From Methylobacterium bullatum (GTDB lineage Bacteria > Pseudomonadota > Alphaproteobacteria > Rhizobiales > Beijerinckiaceae): 64,000 bases of DNA. This document shows, piece by piece, positions 43,161-51,483 of the stretch. The stretch lies in contig LR743504.1 in NCBI GenBank assembly GCA_902712845.1, positions 2,020,001-2,084,000 of the forward strand, in the 5' to 3' direction. The notes under the pieces were generated by a model. The model was not told the origin of the DNA and searched no databases. It saw only the letters and a list, made by a program, of their open reading frames with translations. Position 1 is the first letter of the stretch. Each line of letters starts with the position of its first letter. The translations under genes and the position numbers were made by a program.

Positions 43161-44063
43161 CTACTGGCAGAGACGATGTCCTGCATTCCTCTCGCGCTCG
43201 TCGAGATGGAGGTGGTTGCCGTGGGCCGCATCCGATCCGGGTCCGAGCACGGTGCGGAAGAAGCCGCAGGCCTTGGCCCGGATAGCGGCCTGGAACGTCG
43301 CTTCCGGTGCGTCGTCGAGGCCGGCGCCGACCTTGATCGGTGCACGCCCGTCGAAACCGTAGCCCATGATGTCGACGCCGTTGGCGAAGCTGTGCTCGCT
43401 GAGCTTGGCTTCGGGATCGTGGTTCTGGCCGCGACACTCGTAGGAGGTGCCGATGGACAGGCTCCTGAGGGGGGCCTTCAGAATGCGCTCCGAGGCTTCC
43501 TGCACCTCCGTTGTCAGGCGCGCCAGGGCTTCGGCCGCGTTGCAGACCAGGGTCGCGGGAGGCGTGAGCGTCACCTCGCCGGAGAGGCGGCTGAGCTTCA
43601 ACGGCTTCTCCGCGCCGCATTGCCCGTTCGCGATCGGCGGCAGCGCCTCGAAGGTCGCGCCCAGGCGCTCAAGGCGCTTGCGACAGGCGGTGTCGTCGAG
43701 GGGAGCGACCGTCAGGGTGAGGGCGGGTGATGTGGTCGCCGGCGTCGAGAGATCGGCCGGGCGCGGGGCGGCGGCGGCATCTCGGCGGCCGGACCCGTCT
43801 CCGGCGCGGCCGGGGAGGGGGCGTCAGTTCGGTCGGGCGTCCGGGCGGGGCCGGAGCGTCCGGCAGCGGCGGAACCGTCGCGGGTGTCGGCGCCGGTTCG
43901 GGCTTCAACTCGGTGGGCCGGGCCGGCGGCTCCGGCATCGACGCGGGCGGAGGGGCCGACTTCTCCTCGGCGGCCAGGGGCAGTGGGAAAGCGCAGCGGC
44001 GCCCGCCGCCAGGCAGAGAGCGAGGATTCGAAACGTACCCCGCCAGCCAATGGGTCCACCCAT
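43161..44063 (-). pseudogene. Extensin-like C-terminal domain protein broken by apparent frameshifts
   Basis: The pieces of one gene are spread over three frames. From 44063 a signal peptide is read (WRGTFRILALCLAAGAAAL). The frame then shifts near 43980 into a Pro-rich stretch (PEPPARPTELKPEPAPTPAT), shifts again near 43812-43830 to SPAAPETGPAAEMPPPP, and again near 43766-43780 into the extensin-like domain, which runs to 43161 (ATTSPALTLTVAPLDDTAC, then SYECRG, LSEHSFANGVDIMGYG, HGNHLHLDERER). All shifts are in the same direction and lie in C-rich runs, as if one base had been lost at each. The domain is complete and well conserved, so a sequencing error is as likely as true decay. The largest C-terminal frame with a start is 43161-43601. 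Role: probably periplasmic, wall-associated. Confidence 0.75.
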
Positions 44064-44075
44064 CTGCGCGACAGG

Positions 44076-44172
44076 CTCCCTCTCCTGGAAGGAGAGGGTT
44101 GGGGTGAGGTGTGGACCATCTTCGGAGAGGTCACACACCTCACCCTGTCCCTCTCCTTCCAGGAGAGGGGAC
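44076..44172. repeat. Palindromic repeat upstream of the extensin-like gene
   Basis: CTCCCTCTCCTGGAAGGAGA and the following bases to 44113 form an imperfect stem of more than 35 bp with 44134-44172; each arm also folds on itself (CTCTCC-TGG-AAGGAGAG). I recognise the CTCTCC...GGGGTGAGG pattern as a common intergenic repeat of GC-rich proteobacteria. It lies where the promoter of the extensin-like gene would be expected. Confidence 0.65.
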
Positions 44173-44289
44173 CCGAGCGCCCCGCGATATCTGCGAATAT
44201 CGTGGTTTTGCCGGGCAGACACGGGAATGGGATCGAGGGCGGCCTTCATGTCGTCCTCGATCCCATCGTCACCGTTGCGTCGGCGCAGA

Positions 44290-44312
44290 ACCGGCCCCGC
44301 CACGGGGCCGGT
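44290..44312 (-). terminator. Hairpin terminator after the two-component operon
   Basis: ACCGGCCCCG and CGGGGCCGGT form a perfect 10-bp stem with a 3-base loop, 17 bases past the stop of the 63-residue membrane protein. A second stem of 12 bp follows at 44227-44266. Together they should end transcription of the small gene and of the regulatory operon upstream of it. Confidence 0.6.
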
Positions 44313-44328
44313 CGGCAACGCGGTCTTT

Positions 44329-44520
44329 TCAGCCTTCCGAGCGGGCGGCGAGCCGGCTCGCGCCGTAGGACAGGATCCCGGCGATGGCGAACAGGGCGAC
44401 GAAGGTCTTCACCGTGGCGGAGAACAGCGTCGGCTCGATCCCGGTATCGGTGTAGAGCAGGAGGCCGATGGCGGAGATCGGGAGGAGCAGGACGATCAGG
44501 ACGGGACCCAGCGGGTTCAT
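44329..44520 (-). CDS. Small two-helix membrane protein, hypothetical
   Basis: This 63-residue protein consists of two hydrophobic helices (PVLIVLLLPISAIGLLLYTD and SATVKTFVALFAIAGILSYG) and a short basic tail. The start ATG at 44520 has no clear ribosome binding site. The coherent hydrophobic pattern and the terminator directly behind it support a real gene. It lies 125 bases downstream of the histidine kinase gene on the same strand. No family recognised. Confidence 0.55.
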   Translation of the reverse strand: MNPLGPVLIVLLLPISAIGLLLYTDTGIEPTLFSATVKTFVALFAIAGILSYGASRLAARSEG

Positions 44521-44645
44521 GGCGTACTCGCGTATGTCGGGACCGGGGTTCGGCCCTTCTCTCTGTAAAGCGGCACCGGTCATAGCATTGCTCTGCGCCC
44601 GAGGGGACACCCCGGACGCAACAAAATTCACGAGGCACTCGACCG

Positions 44646-46052
44646 TCACGCCGGGATGCGGACGGTGGCGCGCAATCCCCCCAGGGGACTGTCGTGAAGG
44701 GCGACGTCGCCGCCATGGGCGCGGGCGATGTCGCGGGCGATGGCGAGGCCGAGGCCGGACCCGCCGGCATCCTGGCGCGCATCGTCGAGGCGGACGAAGG
44801 GCTTGAACACCTCCTCGCGGCTCTCGATGGCGATGCCCGGACCGTCGTCGTCGATGGAGACGAGGAAGGACCGCGCCTCCGTGCGGCCCCGGATCGCCAC
44901 CGTCTCGCCATAGCGGGCCGCGTTGGCGGCAAGGTTGAACAGGCAGCGGCGGAACGCGTCCGGCCGCAGCGTCACCATGGCGCGGCCGTCGAACTTCACC
45001 TCGGCCACGTGGGCGCCCAGGCGTTCCACGTCGGTGCGCAGATCCTCCAGCATCGCCCGCATGTCGGTGGGCACGGCGGCCTCGCCGGAATCGCCGCGCG
45101 CGAAGGCGAGGTAGGCCTCCAGCATCCGGCTCATCTCGTCGACGTCGCGCTGGAGGTCTTCCACCTCCGAGGTCTGTTCCACCAGGGCGAGCGACAGCTT
45201 GAACCGCGTGATGATGGTGCGAAGGTCGTGGCTGACGCCGTTGAGCATCGTCGTGCGCTGTTCCATCGCCCGCTCGATGCGCCGCTTCATCTCGATGAAG
45301 GCGTGGCCGGCCTGGCGCACCTCGCGGGCACCGCGCGGCCGGAACTCGATCTCGCGGCCCTTGCCGAAACTCTCCGCCACGTCGGCCAGCCGGAGGATCG
45401 GCTTGATCTGGTTGCGCAGGAACAGGATCGCCACGCCGAGCAGGACCAGGGAGGAACCGCTCATCCAGAGCAGGAAGATGTGCGAGTTCGAGGCGTAGGC
45501 CATGCTCCGCCGCGCGGTCACCCGCAGCACCCCGTCCGGGATCTCGACGCGGATCTCGATGAGGCTGGACCGGCCCACCGTGTCGATCCAGAACGGTCGG
45601 CCGATCTGCTTGGCGAGTTCCTCGGAGAGCGTCTCGTCGAGGATGGAGAAGAACGGGCGCGGCCCCGGCAGGGGGAGCTTCGCCCCTTTCAGGATGTCGA
45701 GGTCGAGGTTCAGCCGCGTGCCGGCGATGCGGGTGAGGGTGTCGGCGTCCTTGTCCTGGGGGTAGCTCTCGTAGACGTCGATCATGGCCGCCACGTCGGC
45801 CGTCACGGCCGCCGAGAGGCGTCGGGTCACGAGTTGCCAGTGCCGCTCCATGAAAGTGTAGGCGATCACCGATTGCAGCAGCACCACCGGCGCGATGATG
45901 ATGATGAGCGAGCGGGCATAGAGCCCCTTCGGCAGGGCGTTCCCGATGGCACGCGCGAGCCTCTTCCACATCCGGCGCGGATGCGGTCGCGCGCGCCACG
46001 CGGCGGCGGTCCTGGTTCTGATCCGCGACAGGTTCAGGCCGGCGAGGGCCAT
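44646..46052 (-). CDS. Sensor histidine kinase, EnvZ-like
   Basis: This 468-residue inner-membrane kinase has two membrane helices (about 45-65 and 190-210) around a periplasmic sensor, a HAMP linker (RNQIKPILRLADVAESFGKG), the HisKA box MLNGVSHDLRTIITRFKLSL with the phospho-accepting His, and an ATPase domain with NLAANAARYG, DDDGPGIA and GGSGLGLAIARDIARAHGG. It is the third gene of a MarR-OmpR-kinase operon and should phosphorylate the regulator 12 bases upstream. The signal sensed is unknown; EnvZ-like arrangement suggests envelope or osmotic stress. Confidence 0.93.
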   Translation of the reverse strand: MALAGLNLSRIRTRTAAAWRARPHPRRMWKRLARAIGNALPKGLYARSLIIIIAPVVLLQSVIAYTFMERHWQLVTRRLSAAVTADVAAMIDVYESYPQDKDADTLTRIAGTRLNLDLDILKGAKLPLPGPRPFFSILDETLSEELAKQIGRPFWIDTVGRSSLIEIRVEIPDGVLRVTARRSMAYASNSHIFLLWMSGSSLVLLGVAILFLRNQIKPILRLADVAESFGKGREIEFRPRGAREVRQAGHAFIEMKRRIERAMEQRTTMLNGVSHDLRTIITRFKLSLALVEQTSEVEDLQRDVDEMSRMLEAYLAFARGDSGEAAVPTDMRAMLEDLRTDVERLGAHVAEVKFDGRAMVTLRPDAFRRCLFNLAANAARYGETVAIRGRTEARSFLVSIDDDGPGIAIESREEVFKPFVRLDDARQDAGGSGLGLAIARDIARAHGGDVALHDSPLGGLRATVRIPA

Positions 46053-46064
46053 GGCGGGTCCCGT

Positions 46065-46790
46065 CTAATCGATCGCGAGGCGGTAGCCGATGCCGCGGAC
46101 CGTCTGGAGGAAGAGGGGATTGCCCGGATCGACCTCGGTCTTGCGGCGCAGGCGGTTGATCTGCACGTCGATGGTGCGCTCCGCGGCGAGCCCGCCATTC
46201 CCGGCCAGCACGTCGCGGTCGACATTGCCGCCCTTGGCCTCGGCCAGGATCGTCAGGATCTCGCGCTCGCGCTCGGTGATGCGGATGGTCTCCTCGTCGC
46301 GGCGCAGTTCGCCCCGGTCGATCCGGTAGGAGAACGGCCCGAACGTCACCGTGGCGATGGTGCGGTCAGGGGGGGGCACGCCGTCCGGCCGGCGCTTGAT
46401 GATGTTGTTGAGGCGCAGGATCAGCTCCCGCGGCTCGAAGGGCTTGGGCAGGTAATCGTCGGCCCCGATCTCGAGCCCCATCACCCGGTCGTTGGGGTTG
46501 GAGCGGGCGGTGAGCATCAGGATCGGCACCCGCGAGGTCTCGCGCACCTGCCGGGCGTAATCGAACCCGTTCTCCCCCGGCATCATCACGTCGAGGACGA
46601 GGGCGTCGAAGACGAAGCTCTGCGCCCGCTGCCGGGCCTCCTCGACATTCCCGGCGGCCGTGACGCGAAACCCCTGTTCGTAGAGATAGCGCGACAGCAA
46701 TTCGCGCACCCGCCGGTCGTCGTCCACCACGAGAATGTGGGGGGCGTGGTCGGGAAGCTCGGCGCGGATTCTCGGCTCCGGCGACGCCAT
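46065..46790 (-). CDS. OmpR-family response regulator
   Basis: This 241-residue regulator has a receiver domain with acidic pocket VVDDD, phospho-acceptor Asp in LVLDVMMPGENGF, and K in ADDYLPKPFEPREL, followed by an OmpR/PhoB winged helix (ITEREREILTILAEAKGGNV, then ERTIDVQINRLRRK). It starts one base after the MarR gene ends and precedes its cognate kinase, so the three are co-transcribed. Confidence 0.95.
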   Translation of the reverse strand: MASPEPRIRAELPDHAPHILVVDDDRRVRELLSRYLYEQGFRVTAAGNVEEARQRAQSFVFDALVLDVMMPGENGFDYARQVRETSRVPILMLTARSNPNDRVMGLEIGADDYLPKPFEPRELILRLNNIIKRRPDGVPPPDRTIATVTFGPFSYRIDRGELRRDEETIRITEREREILTILAEAKGGNVDRDVLAGNGGLAAERTIDVQINRLRRKTEVDPGNPLFLQTVRGIGYRLAID

Positions 46791-46791
46791 G

Positions 46792-47409
46792 TCAGCGACG
46801 GCTCCGGGCGCGGCGCGCCATGAGGCTGGTCACCGCCGCGCGCTCCTCGGGTTCGATCATCGCCATGAGAAATCCCTGTGCCGCGGCAAACCCGTTTCCG
46901 TCCCGGGCGCCCTTCGGTTCGTCCGCCACCGGATCGGCGATGGCGCGGGCCACCCGCCGCACCTGGACCCGCGTCAGCTCCGCCGTGAGCGTCGCGCCCG
47001 TCTCCGAACAATAGAGCAGCCGCTGGCGGCGGTCGCTCCGGCCGGTCTTCTGCACGATGTGGCCCTGTTCGATCAAATCCTTGAGAACCCGGTTCAGACT
47101 CTGCTTCGTGATCCGCAGGATGTCGAGGAGTTCGGCGATGGTCAGTCCGGGGTAGTGATAGACGAAATGGAGCACCCTGTGGTGCGCCCGCCCGAAGCCG
47201 TATTCGGCCAGCATCCGGTCCGGGTCGCCGACGAAGTCGCGATAGGCGAAGAACAGCAATTCGACGAGATCGTTGGTGATGCCGTTGTCGGATATGGGCA
47301 CGCCTTCGGGCGCGAGACCTGAATCTGCCGGCCCGTCATCCTCCCCGGACGGGGGTATGGGGGCCGGGCTCGTTGCCAGGGTCGATTGGCGCGTCACGTC
47401 CTGCGGCAT
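46792..47409 (-). CDS. MarR-family transcription regulator
   Basis: This 205-residue protein has a winged helix (YHYPGLTIAELLDILRITKQ, then SLNRVLKDLIEQGHIVQKTG, wing SDRRQRLLYCSETG). A flexible 40-residue N-terminus precedes it. It heads the operon with an OmpR-type regulator and an EnvZ-like kinase and is divergent from ilvE. This MarR/two-component/branched-chain aminotransferase neighbourhood recurs in Hyphomicrobiales. A probable operator, GATATACGTCA near TTGACATATC, lies in the divergent region at 47414-47440. Confidence 0.92.
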   Translation of the reverse strand: MPQDVTRQSTLATSPAPIPPSGEDDGPADSGLAPEGVPISDNGITNDLVELLFFAYRDFVGDPDRMLAEYGFGRAHHRVLHFVYHYPGLTIAELLDILRITKQSLNRVLKDLIEQGHIVQKTGRSDRRQRLLYCSETGATLTAELTRVQVRRVARAIADPVADEPKGARDGNGFAAAQGFLMAMIEPEERAAVTSLMARRARSRR

Positions 47410-47413
47410 CCTC

Positions 47414-47440
47414 GATATACGTCAGTGTTGTTGACATATC
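47414..47440. promoter_or_regulatory. Imperfect inverted repeat upstream of marR-type gene
   Basis: GATATACGTCA and TTGACATATC form an imperfect dyad separated by a few bases, directly upstream of the MarR start. Its size and position fit an autoregulatory MarR operator. The right half also contains TTGACA, a possible -35 element. Inference only. Confidence 0.4.
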
Positions 47441-47613
47441 TCAGGGGCGTTGATACCCGTCAAGCCTCCCCGGGGGCGGCTCGCCGAAACGGCCGTCTTG
47501 CGGACCTTCCTCCTCGCGGATACTGCGCGGGGCATTGCCTGGCCATCGCGCCAACCCGATCGATCGACCCCGCAGGCGCCCCGATGCGAGCCCGCGGTTT
47601 CAAGGAATTCGTC

Positions 47614-48501
47614 ATGTCCGTGATCCCGTTCGACGAACGCGAGGGCACCATCTGGTTCGATGGCGTGCTGGTGCCGTGGCGCGAGGCCAAGATCCACGTG
47701 CTCAGCCACGGCCTGCATTACGGTTCGGCGGTGTTCGAGGGCGAGCGCGCTTATGGCGGACGGATATTCAAGAGCCACGAGCATGCCGAGCGCCTGCTCC
47801 GCTCGGCCCAGTACCTCGATTTCACGATCCCCTACGGCGTCGCCGAGATCGAGGCGGCCAAGGAACTCGTGCTCAAGACCAGCGGCCTCACGGACGCCTA
47901 CCTGCGTCCCGTGGCCTGGCGCGGTTCGGAGATGATGGGCGTCTCGGCCCAGAACAACACCATTCACCTTGCCGTCGCCGCCTGGGAATGGCCGAGCTAT
48001 TTCGATCCCGAGACCAAGATGAAGGGCATCCGCCTCGACATGGCCGATTATCGCCGGCCCGATCCGCGGACGATCCCCTCCGCCTCGAAGGCGGCGGGCC
48101 TCTACATGATCTGCACGATCTCGAAGCACCGGGCCGAGAACAAGGGCTATGCCGATGCCCTGATGCTCGATTGGGAGGATTACGTCGCCGAATGCACCGG
48201 CGCGAACATCTTCTTCATCAAGGACGGTGTGGTCCACACGCCGCTCGCCGACCGCTTCCTCAACGGCATCACCCGCCAGACCGTCATCGACCTCGCCCGC
48301 CGGCGCGGTTTCGAAGTGATCGAGCGGCGGATCAGGCCCGAGGAGATGGAAGGCTTTTCGGAGTGCTTCATCACCGGCTCGGCCGCGGAAGTGACGCCGG
48401 TCTCCGAGATCGGCCCCTACCGCTTCACCCCTGCCGCCATGACCAAGACACTCATGGACGATTACACCGCCGAGGTTCAGCCGAAGGCGGTGGCGGCGTA
48501 G
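47614..48501 (+). CDS. ilvE: Branched-chain amino acid aminotransferase
   Basis: This 295-residue class IV PLP enzyme makes leucine, isoleucine and valine from their keto acids. Motifs are GTIWFDGVLVPWREAKIHVL, SHGLHYGSAVFEGERAY, the PLP lysine in SASKAAGLYM, and AECTGANIFF, with the C-terminal ECFITGSAAEVTPV. The ATG at 47614 has AAGGA 7 bases upstream; upstream in-frame ATGs add no conserved sequence. It is divergent from the MarR operon. Confidence 0.95.
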   Translation: MSVIPFDEREGTIWFDGVLVPWREAKIHVLSHGLHYGSAVFEGERAYGGRIFKSHEHAERLLRSAQYLDFTIPYGVAEIEAAKELVLKTSGLTDAYLRPVAWRGSEMMGVSAQNNTIHLAVAAWEWPSYFDPETKMKGIRLDMADYRRPDPRTIPSASKAAGLYMICTISKHRAENKGYADALMLDWEDYVAECTGANIFFIKDGVVHTPLADRFLNGITRQTVIDLARRRGFEVIERRIRPEEMEGFSECFITGSAAEVTPVSEIGPYRFTPAAMTKTLMDDYTAEVQPKAVAA

Positions 48502-48556
48502 GTCGGACCGCTCTTCTCGCGGCCACGTCGCGGGCGCTAGCGATGTTTTATCCCCT

Positions 48557-48601
48557 CTCCGTCATTCCGACGTCGCCGAAGGCGAGCCCGGAATGACGGA
48601 G
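48557..48601. repeat. Inverted repeat / terminator after ilvE
   Basis: CTCCGTCATTCCG (48557-48569) and CGGAATGACGGAG (48589-48601) are perfect 13-base arms around a 19-base loop. The GTCATTCCG...CGGAATGAC pattern is a common dispersed palindrome in many proteobacterial genomes. It lies 55 bases past the ilvE stop and may also terminate it. Confidence 0.6.
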
Positions 48602-48657
48602 GTGTGTCCACGAATGTCACGCCCGACCGTGTTGATCTGAATTCGGAGCCCTTGGCC

Positions 48658-49350
48658 CTAAGCCGCGTCTCCGTATCGCGCCAGATCTTCCGGACGCGGG
48701 ACCTGACCGCTGCGGTTCTTCACGGACGGACGATCGGCGACCTTGCCGCGCCAAGCGTGAAGGGCGGTGATTTCCGGGGCGATCGGCAGGCCGACGATCT
48801 CGGCGAACATCAGCCCGGCGAACAAGGTGATGTCGGCCATTGAGAAGCGCTCTCCCGCAAGGTAGGGCTGCTTGGCCAGCACCCCGTTGAAATAGGGCAT
48901 GTTGGCCACGGCATAGGCGCCCCGCCTCTGGCCCCATTCCTTCGCCCCACTCCAATCCGGCATCCGCCACGGCCGCAGCGCGCCGCCGAGGCCGGGGGTG
49001 CCGTAATGAAAATAATCGTCGACGGCGTCGATCAGCATCATCTCGGCGCGCCGCTGCATCATGTGAATGACGCCCTTCTCACGCGGTGTCGTTCCGGTCA
49101 GGGTCGGGTCGCCATCGAGGTTGTCGAAATATTCCGTTATCGCCGTCGATTCGCTGATGATCGTCCCGTCGTCGAGTTCGAGGACCGGGACCTTGCCGAT
49201 CGGGTTCATCGCCAGGAACGCCGGCTGCTTCTGCTCGGCGGCCATGAGATCGACGCTGACGAACTCGACCCTGTCCTCGAGCCCCTTCTCGGCGAGAACG
49301 ATGCGGATTCGTGCGGGGTGCGGACCCGCCTCCCGGTCGTAGATCTTCAT
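48658..49350 (-). CDS. Glutathione S-transferase
   Basis: This 230-residue GST has the thioredoxin-like domain (MKIYDREAGPHPARIRIVLA, then NPIGKVPVLELDDGTIISES with the glutathione-binding ES) and the C-terminal helical domain (AGERFSMADITLFAGLMFAE). It is divergent from a TetR regulator with 117 bases between the starts, which contain paired half-sites for a repressor. It likely detoxifies a compound sensed by that regulator. Confidence 0.92.
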   Translation of the reverse strand: MKIYDREAGPHPARIRIVLAEKGLEDRVEFVSVDLMAAEQKQPAFLAMNPIGKVPVLELDDGTIISESTAITEYFDNLDGDPTLTGTTPREKGVIHMMQRRAEMMLIDAVDDYFHYGTPGLGGALRPWRMPDWSGAKEWGQRRGAYAVANMPYFNGVLAKQPYLAGERFSMADITLFAGLMFAEIVGLPIAPEITALHAWRGKVADRPSVKNRSGQVPRPEDLARYGDAA

Positions 49351-49362
49351 TGCGGACCTCTC

Positions 49363-49382
49363 TATCTGCCAGTTGGTAGATA
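49363..49382. promoter_or_regulatory. Candidate TetR operator in GST promoter
   Basis: TATCTGCCA-GT-TGGTAGATA is a near-perfect 20-base dyad 13 bases upstream of the GST start. The same half-site TATCTGCCA recurs at 49416-49424, 44 bases before the TetR start. Two matching sites between divergent repressor and target genes are typical of TetR autoregulation. Confidence 0.65.
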
Positions 49383-49467
49383 AACCAAACAGATCGGGAT
49401 CGACGCGTCAACGTCTATCTGCCATGTGACAGGCAGTGGGTGCGAGGGCACCGGCGAGGGCACCGGG

Positions 49468-50031
49468 ATGAGTGAGAGCACCAGGGAGCTGATCCTGACC
49501 GCCGCCCGGCTGACCGCGCAGGCACGCGGCTATGGCGGCCTGAATTTCCGCGATCTCGCCGAGGAGGTGGGCATCAGGGCGGCGAGCATCCATTACTATT
49601 TCCCCGGCAAGGCCGCCCTGGGGGCGGCGGTCGCCGGGCGCTACCGGGAGGATGCGACGGCGGCACTCGAGACCATGGCGGAGGAATTCCCGGATCCCCT
49701 CGACTGCCTGCGGCGCTACCCCGACACGTTCCGCGCGGCGCTCCAGAACGACAATCGGATGTGCCTCGCCAGCATGATGGCCGCCGAACACGACGACCTG
49801 CCGGACGAGGTGAGGGCCGAGGTGCGGGCCTTCGCCGAGGTCAACGTGGCATGGATCGGCCGACGGCTCTCCGCCGCCTCCCTCGTCACGGTGGAGGACA
49901 GCACGCCGAGGGCATGGGCCATCTTCGCAGCCATTGCCGGTGCGCAGCTCCTGGCGAGAAGCCGGTCGGACATCGCCGTCTACGATTCGGCGATCGACAC
50001 CTACCGCAAGGCGGGACTTCTGCCCGTTTAA
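49468..50031 (+). CDS. TetR-family transcription regulator
   Basis: This 187-residue repressor has the TetR helix-turn-helix (TRELILTAARLTAQARGYGG, then DLAEEVGIRAASIHYYFPGK) and an alpha-helical ligand domain with a Cys near residue 90 (NDNRMCLASMMAAEHDDLPD). It is divergent from the GST gene and very probably represses it through the TATCTGCCA sites. I use the ATG at 49468; a GTG at 49426 is in frame but would place the start over the second half-site. Confidence 0.9.
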   Translation: MSESTRELILTAARLTAQARGYGGLNFRDLAEEVGIRAASIHYYFPGKAALGAAVAGRYREDATAALETMAEEFPDPLDCLRRYPDTFRAALQNDNRMCLASMMAAEHDDLPDEVRAEVRAFAEVNVAWIGRRLSAASLVTVEDSTPRAWAIFAAIAGAQLLARSRSDIAVYDSAIDTYRKAGLLPV

Positions 50032-50049
50032 TGCCGGACCTGGATAAGC

Positions 50050-50147
50050 CTGACTCGCTGATCGAGGTCTCCCCGCGCGACGACGCGGCGGCGGTCGTCC
50101 GCCGGACCTCACTGACCCTGACCGATGGGTCAGAGTCAGTGAGACTT
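50050..50147 (-). repeat. Dispersed palindromic element, copy 2
   Basis: The minus strand from 50147 to 50050 matches 17825-17917 with about ten differences, starting AAGTCTCACTG and ending in GACCTCGAT plus GAGTCAG. The first hairpin is preserved (CTCACTGACCCTGACC facing GGTCAGAGTCAGTGAG with one mismatch). The second hairpin seen in copy 1 is incomplete here. It lies between the convergent TetR and YihY genes. Confidence 0.8.
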
Positions 50148-50154
50148 AGTGTAT

Positions 50155-50221
50155 CTCACGAAACTCCCGCTGCACCGTCGTGCTTGAAGCGAGAACCGAC
50201 CGTGATCGGGAGTTTTGTGAG
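50155..50221. repeat. Imperfect inverted repeat downstream of YihY gene
   Basis: CTCACGAAACTCCCG (50155-50169) and CGGGAGTTTTGTGAG (50207-50221) are 15-base arms with one mismatch and a 37-base spacer, ending 7 bases past the YihY stop. It may terminate that gene, or be the ends of a tiny non-autonomous element beside the repeat at 50050-50147. Confidence 0.55.
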
Positions 50222-50227
50222 GCACTC

Positions 50228-51271
50228 TTAGTCCCGGCCCGGACCGACATTGTCGGCGGCGAAGGCGTCCCGGACGCCGAGGGGTTTCGGCCGCCCCTCC
50301 GTGCTGTCGCGGGCGGTCTGGCGTTCCATCTCCGAGTTGATCTCGGCGCCGAGCAGGACGACCACGATCGACAGCCACATCCACGACATCAGGCCGATTC
50401 CGGCGCCGAGCGACCCGTAGATGCGGTTGTAGCTGTCGAAGCTGGCGACGTACCAGGAGAAGATGCCGGAGGTGCAGACCCAGAGAAAGGCCGCCAGCGC
50501 ACTGCCCCAGCTCACCCAGCGCCATTTCGCCCGGCGCCGGCTCGGGCCGTAGCGATAGATCAACGACAGGCTGAAGCTCACCACGACTAGGATGACCGGC
50601 CACCGCGTCACGGACAGGATCGTGTCGGCCCATCCCTGGAACCCAAAGCGCTCCATGATCGCCGGAAGGACCACGACCACGCTGATCGTCAGGAGGAGAA
50701 AGGCGGCCCCGCCGAGGGTGAACAGGAAGGTCGTGGCGTAGAACCGGACCAGGGTCCGGTCCTCCCGCTCACGGTAGATGACGTTCAGGGCATCGAAGAG
50801 GGCGCTGACCCCGGAATTCGCGCTCCACAGGGCGATGAGCAGGCTGATCGTCGAGGTGAGGCCGAGGGACCCCGTGCTGCGTTCGGCGATCCGCACCAGC
50901 TGTTCGGACAGGAGATCGAGGGCGGCGGCGGGGAGGATGTAGGTCAGGAGGCCGACATGCTGGCTGATCACGGCCGGATCGGAGAACACCCCGTAGATCG
51001 AGACCACGGCGACGAGGCCGGGAAACACCGCGAGCAGGGCGAAGAAGGCGACGCCGCCGGCGGTGGTCAGCACGCGATCCTGCGGCAGTGCCCACAGGAC
51101 GCGCCAGAGGATGTCCTTCCATCCCTCCTGCGGAATGTCGGAGGGACGGCTCGCATCGCGGCCCCGGTCCGGCTCCCGCGCCCGCCGCCGCGCCGTCTCG
51201 AGGGCCGCTTCATCCTGCGACCGTGTGCCGACCGAGCGCCAGTCGTCACCCTCGTCGACGTCCTGGGCCAT
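50228..51271 (-). CDS. YihY/BrkB family membrane protein
   Basis: This 347-residue inner-membrane protein has a charged cytoplasmic N-terminus of about 60 residues (Arg/Asp-rich) and six helices of the Virul_fac_BrkB fold, starting at TTAGGVAFFALLAVFPGLVA and including SLGLTSTISLLIALWSANSG and the final GIGLMSWMWLSIVVVLLGAE. The family was once called RNase BN in error; its true activity is unresolved. I chose the ATG at 51271; the frame reaches 51400 without conservation. Confidence 0.9.
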   Translation of the reverse strand: MAQDVDEGDDWRSVGTRSQDEAALETARRRAREPDRGRDASRPSDIPQEGWKDILWRVLWALPQDRVLTTAGGVAFFALLAVFPGLVAVVSIYGVFSDPAVISQHVGLLTYILPAAALDLLSEQLVRIAERSTGSLGLTSTISLLIALWSANSGVSALFDALNVIYREREDRTLVRFYATTFLFTLGGAAFLLLTISVVVVLPAIMERFGFQGWADTILSVTRWPVILVVVSFSLSLIYRYGPSRRRAKWRWVSWGSALAAFLWVCTSGIFSWYVASFDSYNRIYGSLGAGIGLMSWMWLSIVVVLLGAEINSEMERQTARDSTEGRPKPLGVRDAFAADNVGPGRD

Positions 51272-51425
51272 GGCTGCGTCTCTCGTGAGGGCCGGGCCCC
51301 CGTGATCGGGCCGCGGATCCACCATATGGCATCGGCCGGAGCGGTGCATCGGCATCCGGCAGGGCGGATGAAGGGACGAACCGCCCGGTCGGTCGATCAT
51401 CGGGTCGGGGGAGGGGAGACGGCGC

Positions 51426-51450
51426 GGAACTCATCGGCGAGGCCCCCGTT
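51426..51450 (+). promoter_or_regulatory. EcfG-type general stress promoter before DUF3072 gene
   Basis: GGAAC at 51426-51430 and CGTT at 51447-51450 are spaced by exactly 16 bases, the consensus -35/-10 arrangement of the alphaproteobacterial stress sigma factor EcfG (GGAAC-N16/17-CGTT). The predicted transcription start, about 51457, lies some 27 bases before the ATG at 51484. Confidence 0.75.
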
Positions 51451-51483
51451 ATGAAGAGAACAATGCATGAACGAGGTTGCGCG

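Noticed and set aside
41827..43620. 597-codon version of the L,D-transpeptidase gene
   Set aside because: The extra 179 residues are Arg-rich without homology and overlap the conserved extensin-like coding sequence; a signal peptide starts at 43083.
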